Shown here piece after piece: positions 52,701 to 57,682 of a stretch of DNA of 64,000 nt. Numbering within the stretch: position 1 is the first letter of the stretch; the number at the start of each line of letters is the position of its first letter. The translations under genes and the position numbers were made by a program. The notes beneath the pieces were generated by a model. The model ran no database searches, was not told the origin of the DNA, and saw only the letters and a program-made list of their open reading frames with translations. Source of the stretch: Triplophysa rosa (taxonomy: Eukaryota; Chordata; Actinopteri; Cypriniformes; Nemacheilidae); the NCBI RefSeq assembly GCF_024868665.1, contig NC_079898.1:14864358-14928357 (forward strand), in the 5' to 3' direction.

Positions 52701-54102
52701 AAATGGAGGACACTTTGTGCCTGTGCGGTAATTGTTTGTAATGATAGATTACTTATTAACCGCTTTATTACTTAGATATTTCATATAAAAAAAATTCAGC
52801 AGATACAGTAACATCAAAGGTGAGGGAGTTAAAATTAATAGGCAAAAAAAACTCACAGTGTCATATTTAAGATTGTTTTTATGTAAAAAGTCAGTCTTGT
52901 GCTTTGAAGAAAGGTGACCAAACCGGTAACGGAAAAGATCCATTTCCTGTTGGATAAACCATCTCCTGAGGTCTTCACTAAAATGAAATAAAACTTTTAT
53001 TTAGACAACGTCTAATAATTGTGTGGTCAGAGAACAAAACAGATTTTGCATATAAATGTAAATCTATATATTGAAAACAAACAGTGACTACATTAATGTT
53101 CACTTAGTTTAGGCCCAATATTACTCAGTACATATGCACATTAACAAAGAAGTTGACAAAATACAGTATACACAAACATAGCTTGAAAAAATGGCACAAA
53201 CTCTCAGCACTTGAATAAAGACATAAGTATTTTAACAGTCACAATTATGATAAATGGCCAGATCAAACATTTATTATTATTATTACTGTATGAGAACATC
53301 CTGAATTAAAAATGAACAACACTTACGTCTGGCAATACGCCAAGCGTAAAATAAAATGGGAGATATGATCCTTTCTCCGTTTCTCATATTCAGATGGCCC
53401 TACTTGAACCTTACGGTCCTCCTAATTTATTAGAAAAGAGGGGAAACAAAAAAAAACATGAACTACACTCAAACAAATTACAATAACAAAGCCAGTCTTG
53501 CAAAGATTAAAAGCCATTCTCATCAACACTGATACATTAAAATTTACATTTACATATTTGGCAGACGCTTTTATCCAAAGCGGCTTACAAATAGTCATTA
53601 TACTTTTGCAGATGTTAAAGATGTTTTTGTTACTTATTATATGTACCATTATTTTTAGTCAGAGCATCCATAGTAAGGATAAGAATAGGATGTTTAAAAA
53701 TTCATGTAAACATTTATATAAAAAGTATTGCCCTTACCACTTCAGTTCTGTATGGGATGTTCAGATTTGCAAACTCTTTTTCTAATTTTTTGATGTATTG
53801 CTCTGAATTTTTCAAATAGCTTACACCAAGATTTTCAACAGTCTTGAGCACTGAAAGAATACACAATTATAGATTATCAGACATATCACACACGTGTCAA
53901 AACGCCAAATACAATGGTCACATGAGCATTAAATCTCCATCAACAATGACTTACATTTTAACCTTTCCACAGCAAAGGTCTCAAACTCAGTAAGAGAGAT
54001 GTTCTCAAGGGGAGGCTGGGCATAGAACTGAAGACAGTGATCATACAGATCATTTTGAGAGCTGCCAATCACCTTCTTTCTTTTGCTGCCTGAAAACAGC
54101 AT
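3495..54102 (-). CDS. prim2: prim2, DNA primase large subunit (p58), 3' end beyond left edge
   Basis: Whole-gene entry; exons are listed separately. PRIM2 is the regulatory subunit of the DNA polymerase alpha-primase complex in the nucleus. It binds PRIM1 and helps start and count the RNA primer. Coding segments 54102-53955, 53850-53738, 53421-53327, 52977-52857, 52288-52193, 52017-51880, 28635-28568, 27229-27157, 26551-26366, 3988-3862 and 3577-3495 join in frame to 416 codons without a stop. The human protein has 509 residues, so roughly 95-100 residues lie off the left edge. Cluster cysteines are visible at 293 ([13 protein letters not shown]), 373 ([10 protein letters not shown]) and 390 (GCPFRHS), matching human C287, C367 and C384. 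The fourth (human C424) should be in a missing exon. Residues Y351 and Y353 match the human redox tyrosine pair, and R308, H309, R312 and Y315 the human nucleotide-contact patch. Identification is by strong match to remembered human PRIM2 along the whole length. Confidence 0.97.
3862..3988 (-). CDS. prim2: prim2 exon 11 (second Fe-S cysteine)
   Basis: 127 bases, acceptor CGCTCTGCAG, donor GTGAGT. It begins [19 protein letters not shown], with Y351 and Y353 equal to the human Y345/Y347 pair, then [19 protein letters not shown] with cluster ligand C373. It lies beyond the 22.4-kb intron 10 and ends in phase 1 within the Gly codon before the next cysteine. Confidence 0.97.
4358..4908. mobile_element. 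hAT element (TAGGGCTGGGTATCG type)
   Basis: 551 bases with ends TAGGGCTGGG and its complement near CCCAGGCCTA, subterminal repeats of ATCGATT type, and a perfect 8-bp target duplication AATAATAG (4350-4357 and 4909-4916). Non-autonomous; no transposase frame. Confidence 0.9.
5001..5555. mobile_element. MITE with TA target duplication
   Basis: A 16-base perfect inverted repeat, TAGAGTACCTCAGAGA at the left and its complement at the right (5540-5555). The terminal TA on each side may be the target duplication of a Tc1/mariner-type element. The open frame inside (5241-5471) has no homology I recognise. Confidence 0.75.
5556..6824. other. prim2: intron 10, no feature recognised
   Basis: AT-rich non-coding sequence. 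The stretch 6290-6660 is free of simple repeats and could hold conserved non-coding sequence, but nothing in it identifies a function. Confidence 0.4.
6825..7215. mobile_element. palindromic TTAA-ended MITE, copy 2
   Basis: It begins TTAAAGGGATAGTTCACA and ends GGGTGAACTATCCCTTTAA. It is a long imperfect palindrome of the same family as 2127-2832, here uninterrupted (391 bases). Confidence 0.88.
7216..8543. other. prim2: intron 10, no feature recognised
   Basis: Non-coding; no repeat boundary, RNA gene or exon recognised. Confidence 0.4.
8544..9065. mobile_element. CAGGG-type DNA element, family F, copy 1
   Basis: About 520 bases, with internal ACTTTTTAAGACC-type blocks at both sides in opposite orientation and a decayed right end CGGACACCCAG. 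It is a clear paralogue of 13115-14331: the block from about 8690 (ACTGATTGTAAGATAGCAC) to 8757 matches that copy. Here it carries the uninterrupted target site into which a hAT element jumped in copy 2. Flanks are ACACA and AACAC, consistent with a decayed 5-bp duplication. Confidence 0.75.
9079..9961. mobile_element. MITE-like element with about 27-bp inverted ends
   Basis: The left arm (about 9081-9108) contains ATGTGATGCGATCTGGGAA, and the right arm (about 9936-9958) is its near-exact complement (TTCCCAGATCGCATCACAT). The 830-base interior has no transposase. No target duplication was resolved. Confidence 0.7.
9962..10644. other. prim2: intron 10, no feature recognised
   Basis: Non-coding sequence between a MITE and the GACA repeat tract. 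No repeats recognised. Confidence 0.35.
10645..11460. repeat. GACA/GAAA purine-rich degenerate tandem repeat
   Basis: About 0.8 kb of imperfect ACAGACAGAAAG-type units with almost no pyrimidine other than the C of GACA. On the opposite strand the lack of stops produces long artificial frames rich in CLSVCLS, up to about 200 codons; these are not genes. GACA/GATA simple repeats are well known in fish. The strong strand asymmetry could permit non-B DNA. Confidence 0.9.
11461..13114. other. prim2: intron 10, no feature recognised
   Basis: The AT-rich portion 11520-11720 is followed by 11770-12130, a more GC-balanced stretch with homeodomain-type AATTA cores. No exon or repeat was identified. 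Confidence 0.4.
13115..14331. mobile_element. CAGGG-type DNA element, family F, copy 2 (interrupted)
   Basis: It starts CAGGGTATATACAG and ends CAGACACCCTG, with complementary subterminal TACTTTTTAAGACC blocks. Flanking AAAAA on both sides (13110-13114 and 14332-14336) fits a 5-bp target duplication, though an A-tract is weak proof. A hAT element splits it at 13289-13899. It shares long identity with 8544-9065. Confidence 0.78.
13289..13899. mobile_element. hAT element (TAGGGATGCACCGATAT type) nested in family F
   Basis: 611 bases, ends TAGGGATGC and GCATCCCTA, with internal ATCGGCCGATA-type repeats. The target duplication is ATTGTAAG (13281-13288) against ATTGTAAT (13900-13907), 7 of 8 matching. 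Family F copy 1 at about 8692 shows the empty site, confirming the insertion. A degraded relative lies at 49213-49832. Confidence 0.9.
14347..14510. mobile_element. short MITE, family H, TTAA ends
   Basis: 164 bases beginning TTAAAGGTCCAGTGT and ending ACACTAGACCTTTAA. It has the internal block GTCAATAGATCCTC shared with copies at 21346-22325, 22337-22725 and 37490-37877. This is the most compact copy, with both ends readable. Confidence 0.82.
14511..15203. other. prim2: intron 10, no feature recognised
   Basis: Non-coding; no repeat ends or coding signal seen. Confidence 0.35.
15212..16258. mobile_element. hAT element (TAGGGATGCACCGAA type) with CA/TG tract
   Basis: 1047 bases. Ends TAGGGATGCACCGAA and TTCGGTGCATCCCTA are inverted repeats, followed by many TTCGGCC subterminal motifs. 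The 8-bp target duplication AATTGGGC is perfect (15204-15211 and 16259-16266). The interior is not coding for a full transposase. A (TG)n tract lies inside at about 15415-15478. Confidence 0.93.
15415..15478. repeat. (TG)n microsatellite
   Basis: About 27 uninterrupted TG units followed by a broken TG tail, inside the hAT element. Confidence 0.95.
16285..16581. mobile_element. MITE with GGTAACACTTTACA ends
   Basis: 297 bases. It starts GGTAACACTTTACAGTAAGG, and its right end is the inverse (TTGTAAAGTGCTACC). Internal GTTAACATTAGTTAATGCA-type repeats are typical of this widespread vertebrate family. Flanks GTTTTTTC and ATTTTTTC match at 7 of 8 positions, consistent with an 8-bp duplication. 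It lies 26 bases right of the preceding hAT element. Confidence 0.82.
16640..20675 (+). mobile_element. L2-type LINE, near full length, inactivated
   Basis: Plus-strand fragments read in order: endonuclease blocks ([14 protein letters not shown] about 16908; [10 protein letters not shown] about 17257; DHYLITC about 17450), a linker, reverse transcriptase ([18 protein letters not shown] about 18435; [13 protein letters not shown] about 18540; [16 protein letters not shown] about 18715; then YAD about 19624) and the C-terminal region ([20 protein letters not shown] about 20018). The 3' end GCTATATAAATAAAATGGAA then a GAATT tail is diagnostic of fish L2 elements. It is dead: stops at about 17072, 17256 and 18155, frameshifts near 19960 and 20198, and an insertion at 18762. 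The 5' limit is approximate. Confidence 0.92.
18762..19566. mobile_element. CAGGG-type DNA element, family E, copy A, inside the LINE
   Basis: 805 bases. It starts CAGGGTTTTTCCTGC and ends GCCAGGAAAAACCCTG (inverted repeats). The LINE target is duplicated as CATAT (18757-18761 and 19567-19571); removing the element and one copy restores the frame across LLFSI and YMLPL. Near the left end lies a perfect 16-base palindrome GGAGGCGGCCGCCTCC (18788-18803). No transposase. It has high identity to 43079-45447, and carries the single TTAA into which another element inserted in that copy. Confidence 0.92.
20676..21345. other. prim2: intron 10, no feature recognised
   Basis: Repeat-poor, moderately GC-rich from about 20815 to 21080. 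No splice-bounded open frame with recognisable content. Confidence 0.4.
21346..22325. mobile_element. family H MITE, long copy
   Basis: It begins TTAAAGGTCTAG and ends near ATTGCTCCTTTAA. It shares the block TGCATTTCTGTCAATAGATC (about 22278-22297) with the other copies. It is about 980 bases, much longer than 14347-14510, so it may carry unrelated interior sequence. It lies head-to-head with the next copy. Confidence 0.65.
22337..22725. mobile_element. family H MITE, inverted neighbour copy
   Basis: It runs opposite to the preceding copy: GGAGGATCTATTGACAGAAA near its left side and ACACTGGACCTTTAA at its right end. About 11 bases separate the two elements. Together they make a long hairpin-capable inverted repeat. 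Confidence 0.75.
22726..23570. other. prim2: intron 10, no feature recognised
   Basis: AT-rich non-coding sequence without recognisable repeat ends. Confidence 0.35.
23579..23833. mobile_element. hAT element (TAGGGCTGTCAA type)
   Basis: 255 bases beginning TAGGGCTGTCAACGTTAATG and ending CAGCACTA, with a perfect 8-bp target duplication GTATGAAC (23571-23578 and 23834-23841). The AATCGATTAATC-like internal motifs are related to those at 41815 and 60200. Confidence 0.9.
23912..24149. mobile_element. MITE with GCCCGGTTTC ends
   Basis: Starts GCCCGGTTTCGTAGACAA and ends TGTGAAACCAGGCT, inverted repeats. The interior contains AGTCCCAGACTAAGATG and TAAGGCCTAGTCCTGGCTTA, hallmarks of a very common cyprinid MITE. 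Confidence 0.8.
24150..26365. other. prim2: intron 10, exon 10-proximal part
   Basis: Non-coding. It contains a palindromic ATGTATGTTTTACATACAT cluster (about 25524-25590). The part 25780-26010 is free of simple repeats, with AATTA-type cores. No exon seen. Confidence 0.4.
26366..26551 (-). CDS. prim2: prim2 exon 10 (first Fe-S cysteine)
   Basis: 186 bases, 62 codons (285-346), acceptor after a CT-rich tract, donor GTAACT. It starts the C-terminal Fe-S domain. Cluster ligand C293 lies in [13 protein letters not shown], followed by [19 protein letters not shown] and [10 protein letters not shown], almost unchanged from human. The R308/H309/R312/Y315 patch matches human residues known to contact template and initiating nucleotide. 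Confidence 0.97.
26795..26848. repeat. (CA)n microsatellite, imperfect
   Basis: Broken CA repeats with interspersed CG, in prim2 intron 9. A short (AG)n tract at about 26561-26583 abuts exon 10 and forms its pyrimidine tract on the coding strand. Confidence 0.85.
27157..27229 (-). CDS. prim2: prim2 exon 9
   Basis: 73 bases, acceptor TTTGTTGTAG, donor GTAAGT. It reads [10 protein letters not shown], then [10 protein letters not shown], matching human SHSYTGQDYS and VGKISLDQID. It forms the linker into the Fe-S domain, residues 260-284. Confidence 0.95.
27230..28567. other. prim2: prim2 intron 8
   Basis: 1338 bases. The part 27720-28250 is repeat-free and GC-balanced. No RNA gene or exon was recognised on either strand. 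Confidence 0.45.
28568..28635 (-). CDS. prim2: prim2 exon 8
   Basis: 68 bases between acceptor TTTTTATGTAG and donor GTAATT. It reads [19 protein letters not shown], near-identical to human [19 protein letters not shown]. It lies on the far side of intron 7 (28636-51879). Residues 238-259, phase 2 at the end. Confidence 0.96.
28636..29074. other. prim2: prim2 intron 7, start
   Basis: AT-rich non-coding sequence immediately upstream (genomic right) of exon 8. Nothing recognised. Confidence 0.35.
29075..29355. mobile_element. palindromic TTAA-family MITE, copy 3
   Basis: Starts TAAGGGATAGTTTGCCC and ends GGGTGAACTATTCCTTTAA. Same palindromic family as 2127-2832, slightly decayed. Confidence 0.82.
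29356..30766. other. prim2: intron 7, mostly unrecognised
   Basis: Non-coding. Contains the 35-base palindrome listed separately. 29930-30180 is repeat-free. Confidence 0.35.
30361..30395. repeat. perfect 17+1+17 palindrome
   Basis: The arm TTATATCGATATCTGGG (30361-30377), one T, then its exact complement (30379-30395). It may be the core of a small element flanked by TAGGGGTGT (30324) and CTATCCCTA (30405-30413), but no target duplication is seen. Confidence 0.9.
30767..31051. mobile_element. palindromic TTAA-family MITE, copy 4
   Basis: Ends TTAAAACGGTAGTTCACGC and GGGGTGAACTTTCCCTTTAA; the interior matches the other copies (CTTCTTTTGTGTT). Decayed left end. Confidence 0.8.
31052..32115. 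other. prim2: intron 7, no feature recognised
   Basis: AT-rich non-coding sequence. Confidence 0.3.
32116..32391. mobile_element. palindromic TTAA-family MITE, copy 5
   Basis: Starts TTAAAGGAATAGTTTACC and has the family's internal AAAATTCTGTCATCGTTT and TTGGTAACCAAA blocks. The right end is decayed (GAATGTGAACTTAG). Confidence 0.75.
32392..35494. other. prim2: intron 7, long repeat-poor stretch
   Basis: About 3 kb with no transposon ends recognised. 32690-33930 is GC-balanced. Short frames do not show domains or splice sites. Confidence 0.4.
35495..36050. repeat. possible MITE with inverted ends
   Basis: The left arm (about 35500-35521, CTTAACTTCCGGTAGGCC) is imperfectly complementary to the right arm (about 36029-36050, AGAAGTTAAAGGCAGCCC), with an AT-rich interior. 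No target duplication resolved. Confidence 0.4.
36051..37489. other. prim2: intron 7, no feature recognised
   Basis: Non-coding. The part 36920-37080 is GC-rich and repeat-free. No exon seen. Confidence 0.35.
37490..37877. mobile_element. family H MITE, copy 4
   Basis: The right end reads TCACACATTGCACCTTTAA, and the block TTTCTGTCAATAGATCCTCC is shared with 14347-14510 and 21346-22725. The left end is decayed near GTGAAAATCTAGTGTTG. Confidence 0.75.
37878..41814. other. prim2: intron 7, long repeat-poor stretch
   Basis: Nearly 4 kb with only a (CA)n tract (41247-41276). 39990-40340 is unusually GC-balanced and homopolymer-poor, which may mark conserved non-coding sequence. A 126-codon plus-strand frame (38998-39378) has no splice context or recognisable domain. 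Confidence 0.4.
41815..42086. mobile_element. hAT element (TAGGTCTGTCAAATG type)
   Basis: 272 bases, ends TAGGTCTGTCAAATGATTAA and TTTGACAGCCCTA. The target duplication is AAAACAAC (41807-41814) against AAAATAAC (42087-42094), 7 of 8. Same family as 60200-60538. Confidence 0.87.
42087..43073. other. prim2: intron 7, mostly unrecognised
   Basis: Non-coding, apart from the candidate SINE listed separately. Confidence 0.35.
42720..42885 (-). repeat. candidate tRNA-derived SINE fragment
   Basis: The minus strand carries a B-box-like GGTTCAAATCC (42818-42828) with a 4-of-5 T-stem (GCAGG/CCGGC), followed by a pyrimidine-rich CTCTCTCTATACTG tail. There is no acceptor stem or recognisable A box at the right spacing, so it is not an intact tRNA. 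A decayed tRNA-headed SINE fits best, but chance remains possible. Confidence 0.35.
43309..43585. mobile_element. PIF/Harbinger-like MITE, nested third level
   Basis: 277 bases. The left end GGGGCTGTGTCCACCGAGGC and the complement of the right end differ by one base over 20. A 3-bp TAA target duplication (43306-43308 and 43586-43588) fits the TWA preference of PIF/Harbinger. GC-rich interior with CG-rich subterminal parts. Confidence 0.82.
43729..43779. repeat. (TA)n/(TG)n microsatellite
   Basis: An AT alternation of about 40 bases followed by GTGTGTGT, inside the TTAA element. Confidence 0.93.
45453..46664. other. prim2: intron 7, repeat-free stretch
   Basis: About 1.2 kb with no recognised transposon and many AATTAA/TAATTA-type cores (for example 46190-46370). 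It is a candidate for conserved non-coding sequence, on composition only. Confidence 0.35.
46673..47928. mobile_element. hAT element (TAGGGGTGGGA type)
   Basis: 1256 bases, ends TAGGGGTGGGAATCG and TCTCCCACCCCTA, with GAATCGATTCG subterminal repeats on both sides. The target duplication is ATAATAAG (46665-46672) against ATAATTAG (47929-47936), 7 of 8. Interior frames are broken; no transposase recognised. Confidence 0.88.
48092..48108. repeat. short (CT)n tract
   Basis: About 9 CT units in otherwise unrecognised intronic sequence (47937-48504). Confidence 0.8.
48505..49031. mobile_element. MITE with TTAAAGGGGT ends
   Basis: Begins TTAAAGGGGTGATATGAC and ends CATATGACCCCTTTAA, inverted repeats. 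527 bases, TTAA at both edges. Internal blocks such as GATTGGCCAG and GTGTGGTTACACGAGG belong to a family widespread in cyprinids. Confidence 0.82.
49213..49832. mobile_element. degraded hAT element (relative of 13289-13899)
   Basis: It shares collinear blocks with 13289-13899, for example GCAAAAGGTGGACAACTGCTT near 49305, TCATGTACCAAGCCTACTTT (about 49380-49399) and TTATCGGC blocks near 49720, but the ends are decayed. Older copy; no clear target duplication. Confidence 0.78.
49833..50994. other. prim2: intron 7, no feature recognised
   Basis: Repeat-poor. 50210-50640 is GC-balanced with open frames on both strands but no domain or splice evidence. Confidence 0.4.
51000..51512. mobile_element. 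CAGGG-type DNA element, third family
   Basis: 513 bases. It begins CAGGGCTCTAGACTGCGACC, and the right end is the complement of CAGGGCTCTAGACTA. Target duplication CTATC (50995-50999 and 51513-51517), 5 bp. The interior has several GCGACCAA motifs. No transposase. Confidence 0.85.
51880..52017 (-). CDS. prim2: prim2 exon 7
   Basis: 138 bases, 46 codons, phase 0, donor GTAAGT. It reads [17 protein letters not shown] and then [15 protein letters not shown], matching human IPFADALDLFRGRKVYL and IILNEFRAKLSKALA. It ends the N-terminal domain just before the 23.2-kb intron 7. Confidence 0.96.
52193..52288 (-). CDS. prim2: prim2 exon 6
   Basis: 96 bases, 32 codons, phase 0 at both ends, donor GTAAGT. 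It begins [17 protein letters not shown] and ends EEHDFYK, the counterpart of human ISDEEKTLREQEIVASS through FESIYK. This is the least conserved of the exons in the window. Confidence 0.9.
52857..52977 (-). CDS. prim2: prim2 exon 5
   Basis: 121 bases, acceptor TTTTAG, donor GTGAGT. It reads [19 protein letters not shown], matching human [19 protein letters not shown], then a more divergent helix. Residues 119-159. Confidence 0.96.
53327..53421 (-). CDS. prim2: prim2 exon 4
   Basis: 95 bases, donor GTAAGT. It reads through [18 protein letters not shown], nearly identical to human [17 protein letters not shown]. It covers residues 88-118 and ends in phase 2. Confidence 0.96.
53541..53600. repeat. 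fragment of common teleost interspersed repeat
   Basis: In prim2 intron 3: TTTACATATTTGGCAGACGC followed by TTTTATCCAAAGCGGCTTAC. The same repeat recurs at 60835-60955. The block CAGACGCTTTTATCCAAAGC is very frequent in teleost genomes. Confidence 0.8.
53738..53850 (-). CDS. prim2: prim2 exon 3
   Basis: 113 bases, acceptor CTTTCAG, donor GTAAGG. The 1-base carry from exon 2 completes a Leu codon, then [18 protein letters not shown] follows, matching human [18 protein letters not shown]. It ends in phase 0 at residue 87. Confidence 0.95.
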
Positions 54103-54109
54103 TGCAATT
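53955..54109 (-). CDS. prim2: prim2 exon 2 (start codon)
   Basis: The exon is bounded by acceptor TTGTGTGTAG and donor GTAAGT. The initiator ATG is at 54102-54100, giving 49 codons plus 1 base. The reading [10 protein letters not shown] followed by [17 protein letters not shown] aligns with the human start MEFSGRKWRK and PHCLQFYLQPPSENISL, which fixes the start choice. This is the first part of the N-terminal PRIM1-binding domain. Confidence 0.95.
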
Positions 54110-54429
54110 CTACACACAAGAAGAGTTTGCACAGTGGGTTTAGCAAAACTTGGGACCAATAAATCATTGATTGTGATTACAGCGACACAATGTAGTTAGA
54201 TGTAAGCATTTGACTAGACGTACAAAGCGACAGAAGTACAGGAAAAACGGTAAACTGATAAGTAAACAACAGGTTAAAACAGTCCACTGTGAACATGATT
54301 TGCTTTCTGTCCTACATACGAATTAGTGAGTGTGTATTCAACGTTATATACTTCCCGACTAACAATAGCAGGTGCCTTAACGTCATAAAACCTCTGTGTG
54401 TGAATGTTAATGCAACGTTATAAACTTAC

Positions 54430-54617
54430 ATCTCAAAAACAATTGCTGTCTGTCTCTTCCCGGAGCCTGAATCCCGCCAACGAAGTGACGAAACAAACAA
54501 AGCGCGGGTATATGACGTCACTCGCAAGCTTAGCCAATCATGTCCTGGTTCCGGCAGATTTCCGGGGGCGTGCCTTGCCCTACGTTTAACGCTCTGTGAA
54601 GTGGAATGAAAGTACAT
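54430..54617 (-). other. prim2: prim2 exon 1 (probably 5' UTR)
   Basis: A consensus donor (GAGAT then GTAAGT) ends this exon at 54430, and exon 2 begins at an acceptor 7 bases before the predicted initiator. The 5' limit is a guess; 54617 is merely where an in-frame ATG occurs. The exon is open in the frame that runs through the splice into the main start, so a 65-residue N-terminal extension is formally possible. Human PRIM2 begins at the equivalent of the exon 2 ATG, so non-coding status is favoured. Confidence 0.55.
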
Positions 54618-54620
54618 AGC
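54440..54620 (-). promoter_or_regulatory. prim2: prim2 promoter / first-exon region
   Basis: This CpG-containing block lies just upstream of the first prim2 splice donor. It carries a full cAMP-response element palindrome TGACGTCA (54513-54520), an inverted CCAAT box (ATTGG on the minus strand, 54534-54538), two ETS-type CCGGAA cores on the minus strand (about 54549-54565) and a GC-box-like GGGGGCG (54564-54570). No TATA box is obvious. CCAAT, ETS and CRE sites with no TATA box are typical of replication and housekeeping promoters. The transcription start was not determined, and part of this block may be transcribed as exon 1. Confidence 0.6.
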
Positions 54621-56150
54621 GATTTCTTCCGTGAGGCTGGCACGGCAAAGAAATCAAAACAGCGCAGTTTGCTTGTGTTGTGTTTGAAATATTAAACATT
54701 ATTTTTGCATCATCCTTCATCCTTCTGCAAAAAAAGATACAAGCGATGGGCTGTATTACAATTATTCTGTATTACAATTAATCTAGATATCTGTGTACTT
54801 TCTCATTCTCCTCCAACACAAAGCATTCTTTTGTTATTTAATGTTATTTAAGAAGACTAGCTGACTGTATCAATCCCTGTTATGACTTTGAGCAGAATTT
54901 TAATTTTTTGTTTTTAGCTCTCAGGCAGAATAGCGTTACACCTGCAGACACCAGCTCCAAATAAACAGAGAGTATGGCTTTTGGGAAGTTACATGATTTC
55001 TTTTTAATGTAACTGAAATCTTTTTTATCTCGTTATTGAAGAATTAAATTCAGTTGTATTGTGTGTTTATAAGTTTTTATTTATTCAAATATGTCCAAAC
55101 AGACAAAAAGCATGTTCCAAATTAGTTTTTATACTGACCTAATAGTATAGTTCTATCCTCTGCCCCCAACCACACTGCTAACCTAACCCTCACAGAAACC
55201 TTCTTGCATTCTTACATTTTCAAATGAGCATCATTTACTATGTTTATTAATAATGTTCTCTTGTGGAGCCCTTTGGTTACATATTTACTGACAATAATAT
55301 ACAGAGCTAACATTTATTTGAAAATAAATGAAATGAAATAACTAGGACTGAATTATGAGGACAAAGCAGAAAGTTGTTCTCTATTCTATTATAGAGCTCC
55401 ATCTAGTGGCAATTTCTGTATATTTTTGTTTGGCACGCTAACCCATAAATGCAACGTCTAGATGTATATTCAAGCTTGCTGAATAAAATTATTTCTTTTT
55501 ACTTTTTTATATATTTCAGAAACCACACCCACAGACAAAAAGATGCACAAACTATTCATAAAAAAATTGTTAACATAGATGCAATCAAAAAAACGTGATT
55601 GTGAGGACTAAAATAGTAGTGAGTCATCCGTGCATCATATTAAAAGAATACTTTTTCATTCAAAAAAGTTGTGTGGACACATGCATCTTTTATATGCAAA
55701 CAGAACTCAAAATATATACATACAGTAATTAGGTAAATACTGCATATAAATAACATGTACAAGTATTTCAAAATCTGTTTCTCGATAAATTATTCCAGTT
55801 GAAAAAAGTGCTTTATGTTCACATCTCTTCAAATTAAAGTTTCAGATTCAACAACCATTTAAACAGTTTACAGTAAACAAAACTTCTTTGATTCACTGAG
55901 TAATTATAAATCATCAATGGATTTGAGTCCATTGTACGTATTGAACAATGTTGAATAACAAATTACATAAATTACAGCCTATTCAACCTTGTGAACTTTC
56001 GTTTTTTAATCCATGAGATAGGGAAGTTACAATATCACCACACATACCATAATACCAATACAAAAGGACATATAATTTGACAATAATCACAAGGGCACAC
56101 TTGATTATCTCCATCTCATTTCACTACTTACTAATAAAGGAACAAATAAT
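54621..56150. other. intergenic, prim2-proximal
   Basis: AT-rich. No exon, RNA gene or clear repeat. Minus-strand AATAAA-type signals occur (for example about 55080), which could serve the candidate exon at 56151. Confidence 0.35.
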
Positions 56151-56380
56151 TCAATGAAGATATTTTAGTGGTTGTAGGGGGTTTACTAGGCTATGATTCA
56201 TCAATTCTGCACCCATTCCTCTGAACAGTGACGCACAGGCAGGGGAAGAATCATTTAGCCAGAAAAAAGAGCTTTCTTTAGTGATCTCTTTCACTAAAGG
56301 TGAGGGGGAACGTAGCCTTTGTTCTTCCAGGGAAATGATGTCAAGGGAAGAGTCCAACTGCTCATCGCTACACAGACCTC
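56151..56380 (-). CDS. possible terminal exon of an unidentified gene
   Basis: An open minus-strand frame follows an acceptor-like tract (CCCTTCTCTCTTGTGAG). It encodes about 75 residues including SLEEQRLRSPSPLVKEITKE and then SSFFWLNDSSPACASLF, ending in KYLH and a stop. There is no in-frame ATG near its start, so if real it is a 3' exon. The acidic, Ser-rich composition looks protein-like, but I do not recognise the family. No partner exon was found between here and il22ra2. It may be a chance frame. Confidence 0.25.
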
Positions 56381-57682
56381 ACAAGAGAGAAGGGTAAATC
56401 AGACAGATGTGAATAGAGAGTGGGGAAGGGTAGTCTAAACAGATAATAAAGCCATGGCAACTGGGTCAAAGGTAGTTTCATAGATCAACAAAAGTAGTCT
56501 TGACCCTTAACATTCGGAAGCCTTTACACTACAAATACGAACATACGACAGCAGAAAACATTGACACCTGAGATTTGACCATAAATGTTGCCCAGTCTCT
56601 GTTTTACATCATGCAACAAATTATAGTTATGTTTCATTGGCTGATAACTGTCTATGACATAATTTTAGGGGTCATCATCCTTTCTAAGGCCAAAGGTCAT
56701 TAGTCAATATGACCAGGGGCCCCTATTACATATTTTGTACTGCTGAGAGTTGTTTTCTAAGCTCATAGCCTATAATAACATATCACTGCTGACCGTCTTA
56801 AATCTCGTATCTACATTTTTTTTTGTCATTTTTTGCAAGTATCTAACCAATAAAAAGTAGCTTGTCAACTTTAACAACACAGAATTTAAAAACGTTTTTT
56901 TCCATTTCCTGAAAACAACACATGTGGACATCCAAGGTTCGGAAAGACAGCAAAGATATGTGTCATGGTAATAGTATCACAAAAAACATGGTATCATCAT
57001 TTACATTTTATTTATTAGATTTTAATACAGCTTTTTAACTAAAGTGAATGCAATGCCTGATTAACAGATATTTACATTTTTCATGAAAAGAATTCAAAAA
57101 GTCATTAGTGGATATGCAGTGTCACTGCATATCCACAGGAGCCGTAGACCCCCTGTTGAAGACATAATTACTATATTCCTAATAAAAATGTAATGTTGCT
57201 ACTGTTGACCTATTTCAAATATCTGTAAGTGTTGATGTATCCCTACATTTGAATAAGCAGAAGTGATAAGTGGTCTACCGTCTACGTATACTATTACATT
57301 CCAAAACTTTGTTGTTGAATTCTCATTATCAAAAATGTGCCATTTGGTCGGTAATACAGTGACACTGTTGAAATGTCATATTAGCAATAAAAGTGAACTA
57401 AAAACAAAGAGCTGCGGAACAAAACAAAAGGTCACAGTATCTTAGCTGATTGCCATGAGCAGGCAGATCCATTTCAAACCACATGTGAAAGAGGAAAGAG
57501 GAAGAGGTCACAATTGATTTAACATTTGCATCACAGCTTGTTAATTTTTATAGCGCATGTATTTCCCTTTCCTGTGTGAGCCGGAGTAAAAGTATGTTTT
57601 GTCAGAGATCTGTGACGTGACTTTCAAAAATAACTTTTTCAACACACTTTTAGCTTCTTATAGAATCTGCGGTAACTGGTTG
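56381..57682. other. intergenic, no feature recognised
   Basis: AT-rich; nothing identified. A short perfect inverted repeat (GTGGATATGCAGTG/CACTGCATATCCAC, about 57108-57135) is present. Confidence 0.35.
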
